From Oscillospiraceae bacterium (lineage in GTDB: Bacteria; Bacillota; Clostridia; Oscillospirales; Acutalibacteraceae), in NCBI GenBank assembly GCA_015065885.1, contig SVPJ01000003.1, forward strand, positions 62,001 through 126,000: a DNA stretch of 64,000 bases, written 5' to 3'. The position numbers were made by a program, and so were the translations under genes. The notes below the pieces were generated by a model that was given only the letters and a program-made list of their open reading frames with translations, did not search any database and had not been told where the DNA came from. Of this stretch, positions 7,195 through 16,322 are shown in pieces. Each line of letters starts with the position of its first letter. Positions within the stretch are counted from its first letter, which is position 1.

Positions 7195-8079
7195 TCAGAT
7201 CAAATCGTACTTTTTCAGCACCGCCGCCATTTTCTCCTTCATCGGATCGGCCATGGTGACGAGCGGCAGGCGGCATTCGCCCACTTCCATACCCATCATA
7301 TTCATGGCATCCTTCACCGAGATGGGATTGACGTCCATAAACAGCGCGTTGGCAAGTTCCAAATATTTGAGCGCCAGTGCGCGGCTGCCCGCAACATCGC
7401 CGTCAAACCACTTTTGGCAAATGTCGTGAGTCTCACGCGGGACGACGTTGGACAGCACCGAGATAACACCCTTGCCGCCGAGCGACAAGAACGGCACGAT
7501 CTGGTCGTCGTTGCCCGAATAGATGTCGATATCGCACAGCGAAGCGATCTCTGCCACCGCGCTGATGCTCCCGCTCGCTTCTTTAATGGCGACAATGTTG
7601 GGGTGCTTCGCGAGTTCCGCCACCGTGGCGGGCTGAATGTTCACACCCGTGCGGGAAGGCACGTTGTAGAGAATGATCGGCAGATCCGCCGCATCCGCGA
7701 TCGCGGTGTAATGGGCGATCAGACCGCGTTGGGACGCCTTATTGTAGTACGGAGTAACGAGCAACAAGCCGTCCACACCGAGCGCCTTCGCTTCGAGCGA
7801 CAGTTTGATACCGTACGCCGTATCGTTCGAGCCGGTGCCCGCGATCACGGGCACGCGCCCCGCCGTCTGTTCTACCGCCGTGCGGATGACCGCCACGTGC
7901 TCCTCGTGATCCAGCGTGGAGGACTCGCCCGTGGTGCCGCAGGTGATGATGGCGTCGGTGCCGTTTTCGATCTGCCAATCGATCAATTCACGGTACTTTT
8001 CAAAATTGACACTTCCGTCGGCGTGCATCGGGGTGATGATCGCCACACCCGCGCCGGTGAAAATCGTGTGTTTGCTCAT
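7195..8079 (-). CDS. dapA: 4-hydroxy-tetrahydrodipicolinate synthase
   Basis: Condenses pyruvate with aspartate semialdehyde, the first step specific to lysine and diaminopimelate. The TIM-barrel family motifs are visible: CGTTGESSTLDHEEH near residue 45, the active-site tyrosine in ILYNVPSRTGVNI and the Schiff-base lysine in NIVAIKEASGS near residue 163. It has 294 residues, the usual length. GAGGAGAATGCGATT precedes the ATG. It lies between asd and dapB with gaps of 24 and 16 bp, so the three genes form one transcript. Confidence 0.97.
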   Translation of the reverse strand: MSKHTIFTGAGVAIITPMHADGSVNFEKYRELIDWQIENGTDAIITCGTTGESSTLDHEEHVAVIRTAVEQTAGRVPVIAGTGSNDTAYGIKLSLEAKALGVDGLLLVTPYYNKASQRGLIAHYTAIADAADLPIILYNVPSRTGVNIQPATVAELAKHPNIVAIKEASGSISAVAEIASLCDIDIYSGNDDQIVPFLSLGGKGVISVLSNVVPRETHDICQKWFDGDVAGSRALALKYLELANALFMDVNPISVKDAMNMMGMEVGECRLPLVTMADPMKEKMAAVLKKYDLI

Positions 8080-8103
8080 AATCGCATTCTCCTCAAATAG
8101 AGA

Positions 8104-9180
8104 TTAGTCCATATACCCTTCGGCGCACAGCAATTCTGCCAGCAACACGGCACCGCCCGCCGCACCGCGCAGGGTATTGTGGGACAGACCGACAAACTTG
8201 TAATCGTACTGCGTATCGTCGCGCAGACGGCCGATGGAGATCGCCATACCGCCTTCGAGATCGCGGTGCAGTTTGGTCTGCGGCATATTATCCTCGGTGA
8301 AGTAATTGAGGAACTGCTTCGGTGCGGACGGGAGTTCCAACTCCTGTGCGCGGCCCTTGAAGTTCTTCCACACGTCGATGATCTCTTCCTTCGACGGCTT
8401 GTTTTCAAATTCCACGAACACCGCCGCGAAGTGACCGTCGGTCACCGGCACACGCAGGCACTGCGCGGTAAACGCGGGGGTGGTGGCAGAGACGATCTCG
8501 CCGTTTTCCACCTTGCCCCAGATCTTCAGCGGCTCCTGCTCGCTCTTCTCTTCTTCGCCGCCGATGTAGGGGATCACGTTATCCACCATCTCGGGCCAGC
8601 GCTCGAACGTCTTGCCCGCACCCGAGATCGCCTGATAGGTGCAGACAGCCGCACGCTTCACGCCGAATTTGTCGAGCGGGAACAGGGCGGGCACGTAGCT
8701 TTGCAGCGAGCAGTTGGACTTCACCGCGATGAAACCGCGCTTGGAGCCCAAGCGGGCGCGCTGAGCGGGGATGACGTCCAGATGATCGGCATTCAGTTCC
8801 GGAATCACCATCGGCACGTCGGGGGTGAAGCGATGGGCGCTGTTATTGGACACCACAGGGCATTCCGCCTTAGCGTACGCTTCTTCCAACGCACGGATCT
8901 CCGCCTTCGGCATATCCACCGCGCAGAACACGAAATCCACCTTTGCCGCCACCGCCGCCACGTCCGCGGCATCCTGCACCACGATGGACTTGTAGGCTTC
9001 GGGCATCGCCGTCTTCATGACCCAACGGTCGCCCACGGCTTCTTCGTACGTCTTGCCCGCCGAACGGGGGCTGGCGGCGATCGCCGTCAACTCAAACCAC
9101 GGGTGATTTTCAAGCAACGAGAGAAAACGCTGACCCACCATACCGGTGCCGCCGATGACACCTACACGATATTTTTTCAT
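8104..9180 (-). CDS. asd: Aspartate-semialdehyde dehydrogenase (archaeal/fungal-type)
   Basis: Reduces aspartyl phosphate to aspartate semialdehyde, the branch point to lysine, threonine and methionine. The NADP fold begins VGVIGGTGMVGQRFLSLLE; the catalytic cysteine is in VKSNCSLQSYVPAL; SNNSAHRF and VIPELNADH also match. These motifs and the 358-residue length fit the archaeal/fungal class rather than the classical proteobacterial one. The frame runs upstream through the riboswitch, but ATG 9180 follows GGAAAGGAAC and starts the conserved fold, so it is the start. First gene of the riboswitch-led operon asd-dapA-dapB. Confidence 0.95.
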   Translation of the reverse strand: MKKYRVGVIGGTGMVGQRFLSLLENHPWFELTAIAASPRSAGKTYEEAVGDRWVMKTAMPEAYKSIVVQDAADVAAVAAKVDFVFCAVDMPKAEIRALEEAYAKAECPVVSNNSAHRFTPDVPMVIPELNADHLDVIPAQRARLGSKRGFIAVKSNCSLQSYVPALFPLDKFGVKRAAVCTYQAISGAGKTFERWPEMVDNVIPYIGGEEEKSEQEPLKIWGKVENGEIVSATTPAFTAQCLRVPVTDGHFAAVFVEFENKPSKEEIIDVWKNFKGRAQELELPSAPKQFLNYFTEDNMPQTKLHRDLEGGMAISIGRLRDDTQYDYKFVGLSHNTLRGAAGGAVLLAELLCAEGYMD

Positions 9181-9216
9181 ACTAACATCAGTTCCTTTCC
9201 GAAATAAGCCTGCACA

Positions 9217-9245
9217 TAAAAGAAAGCCGGTTACAGAAAACCGGC
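9217..9245 (-). terminator. Riboswitch-controlled terminator ahead of asd
   Basis: On the minus strand GCCGGTT, a six-base loop and AACCGGC are followed by TTTCTTTT. It lies between the lysine aptamer and the asd ribosome-binding site, as expected for transcriptional attenuation by lysine. Confidence 0.85.
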
Positions 9246-9273
9246 AGACATTCCCAAAGTGTGTTCCTCTTTG

Positions 9274-9437
9274 TGAATAGCACTCCACCGTTTCCGATGA
9301 CAGCCGCACGGCTATTGACCGTACAGCCAGAATTCCCACTACCCGTGTGAGCACCCTTCGGCGTCAACGCCTTTCCCCTGTGTTCCGCGACTCGGGTGTC
9401 TCCCACAAGATACTTTTCGCAAACGCGCCTCTACTCA
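9274..9437 (-). promoter_or_regulatory. Lysine riboswitch (L box)
   Basis: Read on the minus strand, the leader shows the L-box core in order: GTAGAGGCGCG, GGGGAAAGGCG...GACGCCGAAGG, GGCTGTACGGTCAATAGCC, GGCTGTCATCGG and GGAGTGCTA. The closing P1 helix pairs TGAGTAG (9431-9437) with CTATTCA (9274-9280). It lies between a consensus promoter and a terminator directly before asd-dapA-dapB, the classic setting. Lysine binding is expected to favour the terminator and shut the operon. Confidence 0.93.
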
Positions 9438-9448
9438 AAATTATATGC

Positions 9449-9477
9449 TTGACTTTTTGCTTTGTTCATTGTAGCAT
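9449..9477 (+). promoter_or_regulatory. Possible promoter of queA, overlapping the divergent asd promoter
   Basis: TTGACT (9449-9454), 17 bp, TAGCAT (9472-9477). The -10 is weak, but no better plus-strand candidate is visible before queA. It physically overlaps the -10 of the asd operon. Confidence 0.45.
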
Positions 9478-9496
9478 TATAGGAGTGTAATGTCAA
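9468..9496 (-). promoter_or_regulatory. Sigma-A promoter of the asd-dapA-dapB operon
   Basis: Minus strand TTGACA (9491-9496), 17 bp, TACAAT (9468-9473). Transcription should begin near 9461, about 24 nt before the riboswitch P1 helix. Confidence 0.9.
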
Positions 9497-9535
9497 CACC
9501 CCATTTTAATTTTTTCAGGACGGCGAAAAGAATTC

Positions 9536-10561
9536 ATGAATACGCACGATTTTTTTTACAATTTGCCCGAAGAATTGATCGCACAGGAACCCATCGAGCC
9601 GCGTGACCATTCCCGTTTATTGGTAATGGATCGCGAAAGCGGCTCTCTTTCGGACAAGCATTTTTACGATCTGCTCGATTTTTTAAAGGAAGGCGACTGC
9701 CTTATTTTAAACGACAGCCGCGTGTTGCCCGCCCGCATTTACGGCAAACGGGCGGATACCGGCTCGCCGCTCGAAGTGCTGTTGCTCACCCCGCACGGGG
9801 GCGACGTGTGGGAAGTGTTGGCAGGGCCCGGCAAAAAGGCACGGCCGGGGTTTCGCCTGACCTTCGGGGACGGCGCACTCACTGCCGAAGTGCTGGAAGT
9901 GCTGGAAGGCGGCAACCGTTTGGTGAAATTCTTTTATGAAGGCAACTTTTACGAAGTGCTGGAATCCATCGGTCAGATGCCGCTGCCGCCGTATATCAAA
10001 AAGAAACTGGAAGACCAAGAGCGATACCAAACGGTGTATTCGCGGGAGCGCGGGTCGGCCGCCGCACCCACGGCAGGGTTGCATTTCACCCCCGAATTGC
10101 TCGAAAAAGTGAAGGCAAAAGGCGTGGAGATCGGATTCGTCACGTTGCATGTGGGGCTCGGCACCTTTCGCCCCGTGAAGGTGGAAAACATCACCGAACA
10201 CAAGATGCATTCGGAGCATTACGCGCTCTCGCAGGAGACCGCCGACCTTATCAACCGCACCAAAGCGCGGGGCGGGCGCGTCATCGCGGTGGGCACCACC
10301 AGTTGCCGTACCCTTGAAAGCGTCGGAATGACCGACGGGATCATTCACCCCGCCGAGGGGTGGACCGAGATCTTCATCTATCCCGGTTACCGATTCCAAG
10401 TGCTGGACGGGCTGCTCACCAACTTCCACCTGCCCGAAAGCACGCTGATCATGCTGGTCTGTGCCTTTGCGGGATACGAGCACACCATGGCGGCGTACGA
10501 CCACGCGGTGGCGGAGAAATACCGTTTCTTCAGTTTCGGTGATGCCATGTTTATACAATAA
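9536..10561 (+). CDS. queA: S-adenosylmethionine:tRNA ribosyltransferase-isomerase
   Basis: Transfers and isomerises the ribosyl part of SAM onto preQ1-tRNA to make epoxyqueuosine, late in queuosine synthesis. The family pattern is present: an N-terminal [64 protein letters not shown] near residue 170, [13 protein letters not shown] and a C-terminal [18 protein letters not shown]. It has 341 residues, the usual length. The gene is followed by tgt, so both queuosine steps are clustered; a small intergenic repeat lies between them. The ribosome-binding site is weak (AGGACGGCGAAAAG). Confidence 0.96.
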   Translation: MNTHDFFYNLPEELIAQEPIEPRDHSRLLVMDRESGSLSDKHFYDLLDFLKEGDCLILNDSRVLPARIYGKRADTGSPLEVLLLTPHGGDVWEVLAGPGKKARPGFRLTFGDGALTAEVLEVLEGGNRLVKFFYEGNFYEVLESIGQMPLPPYIKKKLEDQERYQTVYSRERGSAAAPTAGLHFTPELLEKVKAKGVEIGFVTLHVGLGTFRPVKVENITEHKMHSEHYALSQETADLINRTKARGGRVIAVGTTSCRTLESVGMTDGIIHPAEGWTEIFIYPGYRFQVLDGLLTNFHLPESTLIMLVCAFAGYEHTMAAYDHAVAEKYRFFSFGDAMFIQ

Positions 10562-10576
10562 AAGACATTTTTCACG

Positions 10577-10624
10577 GTAGGGGCGAACTGTGTTCGCCCG
10601 CGGGCGTTCAAAGAACGCCCCTAC
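10577..10624. repeat. Dispersed intergenic repeat, family B (copy 1)
   Basis: An outer inverted repeat GTAGGGGCG/CGCCCCTAC encloses two inner hairpins (GGGCGAAC..GTTCGCCC and GGGCGTTC..GAACGCCC). Related sequences occur near 35718-35850 and 63890-63950. It sits between queA and tgt. Confidence 0.65.
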
Positions 10625-10680
10625 GGTAAGATTGAGTCTTATATCTCATACAATTCGGCGATGCAATGCTGATCGTATAA

Positions 10681-11835
<1,155 letters not shown>

Positions 11836-11871
11836 TTTTTGTAAATATTCGGTAAATTCGGGTCTTTCCCC

Positions 11872-11900
11872 TTGCGAAATGTATAAAAGTGTAGTATACT
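11872..11900 (+). promoter_or_regulatory. Sigma-A promoter of yajC
   Basis: TTGCGA (11872-11877), 17 bp, TATACT (11895-11900), 33 bp before the start codon. Confidence 0.8.
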
Positions 11901-11933
11901 ACTCTGTGATCTATGTTTTAGGAGGATGTTAGT

Positions 11934-12284
11934 ATGTTGATGTTTAAAGCGGACGCTGCCGCGAATACCACAGGGGCTCAAGGCAGTTTCTTCCCGATCA
12001 TTATGCTGGTTTTGATGTTCGTGCTGATGTATTTCATCATGATCCGCCCGCAGAAGAAGAAGCAGAAGGAAGAACAGAAGATGCGCGACGACGTGCGCGT
12101 GGGCGATCAGATCATCACCATCGGCGGCATTATGGGCCGTGTGGTGACGGTGCGCGAGGATTCGCTCGTGATCGAAACGGGCGCCGACCGCAACAAGCTG
12201 ACGGTAAAGAAGTGGGCGTTGCAGGCGAACGAGACGGTGCATGAAGACAACGGTCTCGATGACGATGACGACGACGATATCTGA
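11934..12284 (+). CDS. yajC: Preprotein translocase accessory subunit YajC
   Basis: Small membrane protein that associates with SecDF and the SecYEG translocon. One transmembrane helix (FFPIIMLVLMFVLMYFIMI, about residues 22-40) is followed directly by the family signature RPQKKKQKEEQKM and by the soluble part with VRVGDQIITIGGIMGRVV. It has 116 residues and ends in an aspartate-rich tail (DDDDDDDI). AGGAGGATGTTAGT precedes the ATG. It follows tgt, as queA-tgt-yajC does in many bacteria, although it has its own promoter. Confidence 0.95.
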   Translation: MLMFKADAAANTTGAQGSFFPIIMLVLMFVLMYFIMIRPQKKKQKEEQKMRDDVRVGDQIITIGGIMGRVVTVREDSLVIETGADRNKLTVKKWALQANETVHEDNGLDDDDDDDI

Positions 12285-12330
12285 TTTCGGCTGACCCGCG
12301 TCATACTCTCTCCGCAATCGGAATATACTG

Positions 12331-12367
12331 AATCGAAGCCCGCTTTGGTGGCGGGCTTCGATTTTTA
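12331..12367 (+). terminator. Terminator after yajC
   Basis: TCGAAGCCCGC, a seven-base loop and GCGGGCTTCGA are followed by TTTTTA. Confidence 0.85.
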
Positions 12368-12386
12368 AAATGCGGAGGGATCCTTT

Positions 12387-12791
12387 ATGCGATCGCGCAA
12401 AGATGAGCCTGTATGGTTAAAACGGTGGGTGCGTCCGCTCGGCGTGGGGGTCGCGGGTGGCATTCTCGCGTGCGTTTTGTCGTTACTCGCGATGGCGGGG
12501 TTGTTGCTCACGCAAGACCTGCCGCAGACGGGGGTCACCCCGCTCGCACTGGTCGCATTGGTGACGGGCAGTTTCGTCGGCGGTCTGCTTGCGGCACGGA
12601 CTGCAGGGCAAAACGGCTGGCTGATGGGACTTGCAACGGGCGGTGCGCTGTTTTTATTGCTGATGATTGCGGGCGGCTTCGCGCTGCTGCGCGACATGCA
12701 GGCGGCACACACGTGGGTAAAACTCGCCGTGATGCTCGGAGCGTCGGCGGTCGGCGGTATCGTGGGTATCAACCTCAAGCGAAAACGGTAA
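12387..12791 (+). CDS. TIGR04086-family membrane protein
   Basis: A 134-residue protein with four hydrophobic segments (about residues 19-42, 52-70, 77-100 and 110-127) joined by short loops. The pattern VTGSFVGGLLAARTAGQNGWLMGLATG is the hallmark of the TIGR04086 (YrzE-like) family, found in Firmicutes and often near yajC and the sec genes. No function is established. GGAGGGATCC precedes the ATG. It lies between the yajC terminator and the spoIIM-like gene and may be co-transcribed with the latter. Confidence 0.8.
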   Translation: MRSRKDEPVWLKRWVRPLGVGVAGGILACVLSLLAMAGLLLTQDLPQTGVTPLALVALVTGSFVGGLLAARTAGQNGWLMGLATGGALFLLLMIAGGFALLRDMQAAHTWVKLAVMLGASAVGGIVGINLKRKR

Positions 12792-12857
12792 TACCGGCAT
12801 AATCCCCTCTCTCGTTTCATACATATAAAACAGATCGTGTGAAACGGAGTGACGGAC

Positions 12858-13478
12858 ATGCATACGCGTGGAGAATGGCGGCGAAATCTCGTCCGCTTTG
12901 TGATACAAAACGGGCGGCTTTTGTGGTTGCTCGGCCTTTTCGTGGCGGGAGTACAGATCGGCTGTGCCGTCTTTTCGGCGGCGTGGCAACCGCTCGGGGC
13001 GGCACTCGGCACCCTGCTCGCCCCCACCCCGCTCGACGGCGGTTTTGCAGGAGCGGCGGCACATTTGCTCTCGGCGGCGGCACCGCATTTTCTCCTGCTG
13101 TTGTTGCTGTTTTTCCTGGGTTTCTCCGCCTGCGGCGCACCGCTTTCGCTGTTGGTGCCGCTGTTTTTCGGGGCAGGCACGGGACTTTCGATGGCGTACC
13201 GCTACGCTACGGGTTGGCAGGGTGTCACCTACACGGCACTGTTGATATTGCCGCACACCTTACTCGTTGCCGCGGCGTTGCTGATCGCGTGTGCCGAGTC
13301 GGTGCGCTTTTCGGCACGGCTTGCGCGGCAAATGCTCCCCCATGCCACCCTCGGCGGCGGGTTATGGCAGGACTTAAAACTGTATTTGGCACGGTTTTTG
13401 CTGTGCGGCGGTTTATTGTTTGCCGCCGCTGTGCTGGACACCGTGTTGCGTATTTTCTTTATTCATCATTTCGTTTAA
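12858..13478 (+). CDS. SpoIIM-like integral membrane protein
   Basis: A 206-residue protein with about five to six hydrophobic segments and little soluble domain. The central stretch LLLFFLGFSACGAPLSLLVPLF leads into a glycine-rich turn (FGAGTGLSMAYRY). This matches the clostridial version of stage II sporulation protein M, a partner of SpoIID and SpoIIP in septal peptidoglycan hydrolysis during engulfment. The length is close to the 214 residues of B. subtilis SpoIIM. GGAGTGACGGAC precedes ATG 12858. The fold pattern is convincing but divergent, so I leave the symbol blank. spoIID is elsewhere, at 55573. Confidence 0.6.
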   Translation: MHTRGEWRRNLVRFVIQNGRLLWLLGLFVAGVQIGCAVFSAAWQPLGAALGTLLAPTPLDGGFAGAAAHLLSAAAPHFLLLLLLFFLGFSACGAPLSLLVPLFFGAGTGLSMAYRYATGWQGVTYTALLILPHTLLVAAALLIACAESVRFSARLARQMLPHATLGGGLWQDLKLYLARFLLCGGLLFAAAVLDTVLRIFFIHHFV

Positions 13479-13494
13479 AAGGTGAGGATGTTCA

Positions 13495-14460
13495 ATGGCG
13501 TTACCCAAGTTTTTCAACCCCGCGAAGGAAGGTCCCGGTGTATCCAAAAATGCACCGCAGAAAAAGCGATTCTTTCTGTTTTGGGAGTTGTATTTCCGTA
13601 AGTTCTTCAAGTTGATCCAAGCGAATTTCATCTATATTCTTTTCTCCCTGCCCATCGTCACGGTGGGCCTTGCGGAGGTGGGGCTGACCTACATCACCCG
13701 CAACTACGCCCGTGAAAAGCACGCCTTTATCTGGGGCGATTTCGTAGATACCATCAAGAAAAATTGGCGACAGGCGTTGCCCATCGGGTTTATTAACGCT
13801 CTGGCAATGGGTGTGCTCGCGTTCGACGTGTATTTTTACTTAAACGTGGAGACCACCTCCAACATCACGCAGGTCGTTATGTGTGCCTTTGCGATGTTGC
13901 TCTTCTTGGTGTGTGCGTTTATGCGGTATTACATCCCGCTGATGATCATCACCTTTAAACTGAACTGGAAACAGCTCTACAAAAACGCACTGATCTTCTC
14001 CTTCGTTGCCATTTTCCGCAATCTGCTGATCACGGCGGTGCTGGCGATCTTCTATATTTTGGCGATCGCGTCGTATCTCAGTTTGGCACAAGGCGCGTTC
14101 ATCCCCGCGGTGATCATGGGCGCGGTATACCTCCTCTTCTTCCCCGCCTTCCGCTCGTTCCTTATTCAATTCACCATCTTCCCGAAGGTGCAGGAATTGA
14201 TGATCAACCCCTATTACCGCGATCATCCGAACGAGGACCACGCACAAAAGCAGGCGCTGAACATCCCCGATGCGGAGGGGGCGCGTTTGGCAGAAGAAGA
14301 AGCGGTATTCGTGGACCGTGGCCGCACCGACAGTTATTTGAACGAAGAGAAAAAAGAAAAACTCCCGCCGATGCCCAAACAGTACACCGAACGGGAGATG
14401 CGCCGTTTTAACGAAGCGCGCCGCCGCGCAGAAGGCAACGACGACGACGATACGATATAA
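13495..14460 (+). CDS. YesL/DUF624-family membrane protein with charged C-terminal tail
   Basis: A 321-residue protein. After a basic N-terminus, about five hydrophobic segments (roughly residues 35-215) match DUF624: FFKLIQANFIYILFSLPIVTVGLAEVGL and a conserved WGDFVDTIKKNWRQALPIG near residue 80. YesL-type proteins sit near sugar transporters in bacilli, but no function is agreed. The last 90 residues are soluble, acidic and basic by turns, and end in a DDDDT run; they are longer than in typical YesL proteins. AAGGTGAGG precedes the ATG. It may share a transcript with the two membrane genes upstream. Confidence 0.75.
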   Translation: MALPKFFNPAKEGPGVSKNAPQKKRFFLFWELYFRKFFKLIQANFIYILFSLPIVTVGLAEVGLTYITRNYAREKHAFIWGDFVDTIKKNWRQALPIGFINALAMGVLAFDVYFYLNVETTSNITQVVMCAFAMLLFLVCAFMRYYIPLMIITFKLNWKQLYKNALIFSFVAIFRNLLITAVLAIFYILAIASYLSLAQGAFIPAVIMGAVYLLFFPAFRSFLIQFTIFPKVQELMINPYYRDHPNEDHAQKQALNIPDAEGARLAEEEAVFVDRGRTDSYLNEEKKEKLPPMPKQYTEREMRRFNEARRRAEGNDDDDTI

Positions 14461-14488
14461 AAAAAGTCCGGCGATCGCCGGACTTTTT
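14461..14488. terminator. Bidirectional terminator between the DUF624 and MFS genes
   Basis: A perfect palindrome (AAAAAGTCCGGCGATCGCCG and its completion GACTTTTT) serves both converging genes. Confidence 0.88.
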
Positions 14489-15729
14489 TATATCGTTTTT
14501 TTGAAGTATCGCCGTATGTAGAGCAGTAACAGCACACCCAGCACAGGGAATATCACCGCAGTGAGCATACCCACCTTCATGCCGAGTTGCTCGGCAGACA
14601 GCGACAATGTCGGCGCCAGTGTCTGCGCCCATCCGCTCGCCGCGGTGGTATCCACCACCACACCGAGCATCTGCGGGGCAATGGACGCGCCGAGGTCGCC
14701 GCCTGCCGCCATCAAGGCGTACGCCGCCACACCGGGGGCGGGGAACTTTTCTTCCATCAAAATGAGCGTGCCCGGCCAAAGCATGGACGTGCAAATACCC
14801 GTAAGCACACACGCAAAGAGCGACAACATCGGCCAGGGCGAGAGCGCCGCCGTAAGATAACACACCACGGCACCCGCCATGCCCCAGAACAGCACCTTTT
14901 GAATGTTGCGCCCGTATTTCGCATAGACGGTACGGGTCAGCCCCAGCAACACGCCGAACAGCAAAAGACCCAAAATATCGCCGAGCGTTTTGGAGATGCC
15001 GAGCGCACTTTCCACGTAACTTGAGATCCAGTTGGTCATGGCATTTTCGGCACAACTGCCAAAGAAGATGCACCCGACACACAACGCCATACCGACGGCG
15101 CGTTTTCGCCCACGTGTGCTTTGACGTTCTTCGTCCGCCGACAGCTTCACTTCGGGGAACGGTGACAGACAAAACAGCAGCGAGGAAAGCAGCGGCAGTG
15201 CCGCCCAAAACAGCGTGAGATACATCCAATTCTCACGCCCGAACAAGGCAAAAAACGCCGTGCTGAGCAACACCACCGTCACCACGCCGTAGGCATACAG
15301 CGAGTGCAGCGCACTCATATCCCGCTCGGGGTTTTCCGACGGCAGTGACGCCACCACGGGGCTGAGCAACACTTCGCTGAGTCCCGCCGCTACCGAGAAG
15401 ATGACCGTGCCGATCACAAGCCCCACATAGGCGTGCTGCGGGAACAACGTCGGCACCAAGGCATAGGTCAAAAGTCCCACTGACGTGAGCAACGGCATGA
15501 CACGCACGGTTGCTTTGATGTTGAAGAACTTTGCAAAAAAGGTAAAGATCAAGTCGATCGTCATCTGCGTGCAGAAATTGATCAGCACCAACGTGCCGAG
15601 CAATGTATAGGAGATCCCGTACGTCTCCCGAAAGGTCAAAAACAGCATCGGCGGAAGACTGAAGATCGACGCCATCGCCAGATACGAAAAGTAACACGCG
15701 TACTTGGTACGCTTAAACTTCGGTTGCAT
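14488..15729 (-). CDS. Major facilitator superfamily transporter
   Basis: Secondary transporter of 413 residues with about 12 hydrophobic segments and a charged central loop near residue 195 (SADEERQSTRGRKRA). It opens with a short basic N-terminus and FSYLAMASIFSLPPMLFLTF. MFS-type loop sequences are recognisable, but no substrate signature. The layout resembles sugar/H+ symporters of the FucP/YjjL group; that is a guess. It starts 12 bp after mntP stops and probably belongs to a pepF-mntP-MFS transcript. AAGAGGACTG precedes the ATG. Confidence 0.8.
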   Translation of the reverse strand: MQPKFKRTKYACYFSYLAMASIFSLPPMLFLTFRETYGISYTLLGTLVLINFCTQMTIDLIFTFFAKFFNIKATVRVMPLLTSVGLLTYALVPTLFPQHAYVGLVIGTVIFSVAAGLSEVLLSPVVASLPSENPERDMSALHSLYAYGVVTVVLLSTAFFALFGRENWMYLTLFWAALPLLSSLLFCLSPFPEVKLSADEERQSTRGRKRAVGMALCVGCIFFGSCAENAMTNWISSYVESALGISKTLGDILGLLLFGVLLGLTRTVYAKYGRNIQKVLFWGMAGAVVCYLTAALSPWPMLSLFACVLTGICTSMLWPGTLILMEEKFPAPGVAAYALMAAGGDLGASIAPQMLGVVVDTTAASGWAQTLAPTLSLSAEQLGMKVGMLTAVIFPVLGVLLLLYIRRYFKKTI

Positions 15730-15741
15730 AATACAGTCCTC

Positions 15742-16320
15742 TTATAACGTCAGAATACCGAGATGCTCGAGCAGTATTTTCAATCCGATAAGGATCAGGA
15801 TCACGCCGCCCGCCAACTGCGCTTTTTTCTCGAACCGTGCGCCGAACACACTGCCCACCTTGACACCCAGTGCCGAAAGCAGGCAGGTGACCGTGCCGAT
15901 AAGGGCAATGGCCAACCAAATGTTGACGTCGCCCGCCATCGCGAGCGACACGCCGACGGCGAGTGCGTCAATGCTGGTTGCCACCGCCATTACGAACATC
16001 GTCTTGACCGACAGATCGGCACACCCGCACTCTTCACATTCTTCTTTGCGCTCAAACGCTTCCTTCAGCATATTCGCGCCGATCAGTGCGAGCAGGCCGA
16101 ATGCCACCCAGTGGTCGAACGCTTCGATGGCGGTGGCAAACATCGCGCCCAAAAAGAAGCCGATCAGCGGCATCAACGCCTGAAAGCCGCCGAACCACAC
16201 ACCGCAGGTGAGTGCCCCTTTTAAATTTGCCCGCTTCATCGCGAGGCCCTTACAGATGGATACCGCGAACGCATCCATACTGAGACCGACCGCCAAAAGC
16301 AGCAGTTCCCACAAACTCAT
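15742..16320 (-). CDS. mntP: Manganese efflux pump MntP
   Basis: A 192-residue membrane protein of the MntP (DUF204) family that exports Mn2+. Six hydrophobic segments are seen. The two family repeats are clear: LAVGLSMDAFAVSICKGLAM near the N-terminus and VATSIDALAVGVSLAMA in the second half, each with the conserved aspartate of the metal path. A cysteine-containing acidic loop (RKEECEECGCAD) lies between the halves, as in many clostridial members. It starts directly after the pepF stop. No Mn riboswitch is visible before it, consistent with expression from the pepF promoter. Confidence 0.93.
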   Translation of the reverse strand: MSLWELLLLAVGLSMDAFAVSICKGLAMKRANLKGALTCGVWFGGFQALMPLIGFFLGAMFATAIEAFDHWVAFGLLALIGANMLKEAFERKEECEECGCADLSVKTMFVMAVATSIDALAVGVSLAMAGDVNIWLAIALIGTVTCLLSALGVKVGSVFGARFEKKAQLAGGVILILIGLKILLEHLGILTL

Positions 16321-16322
16321 TC

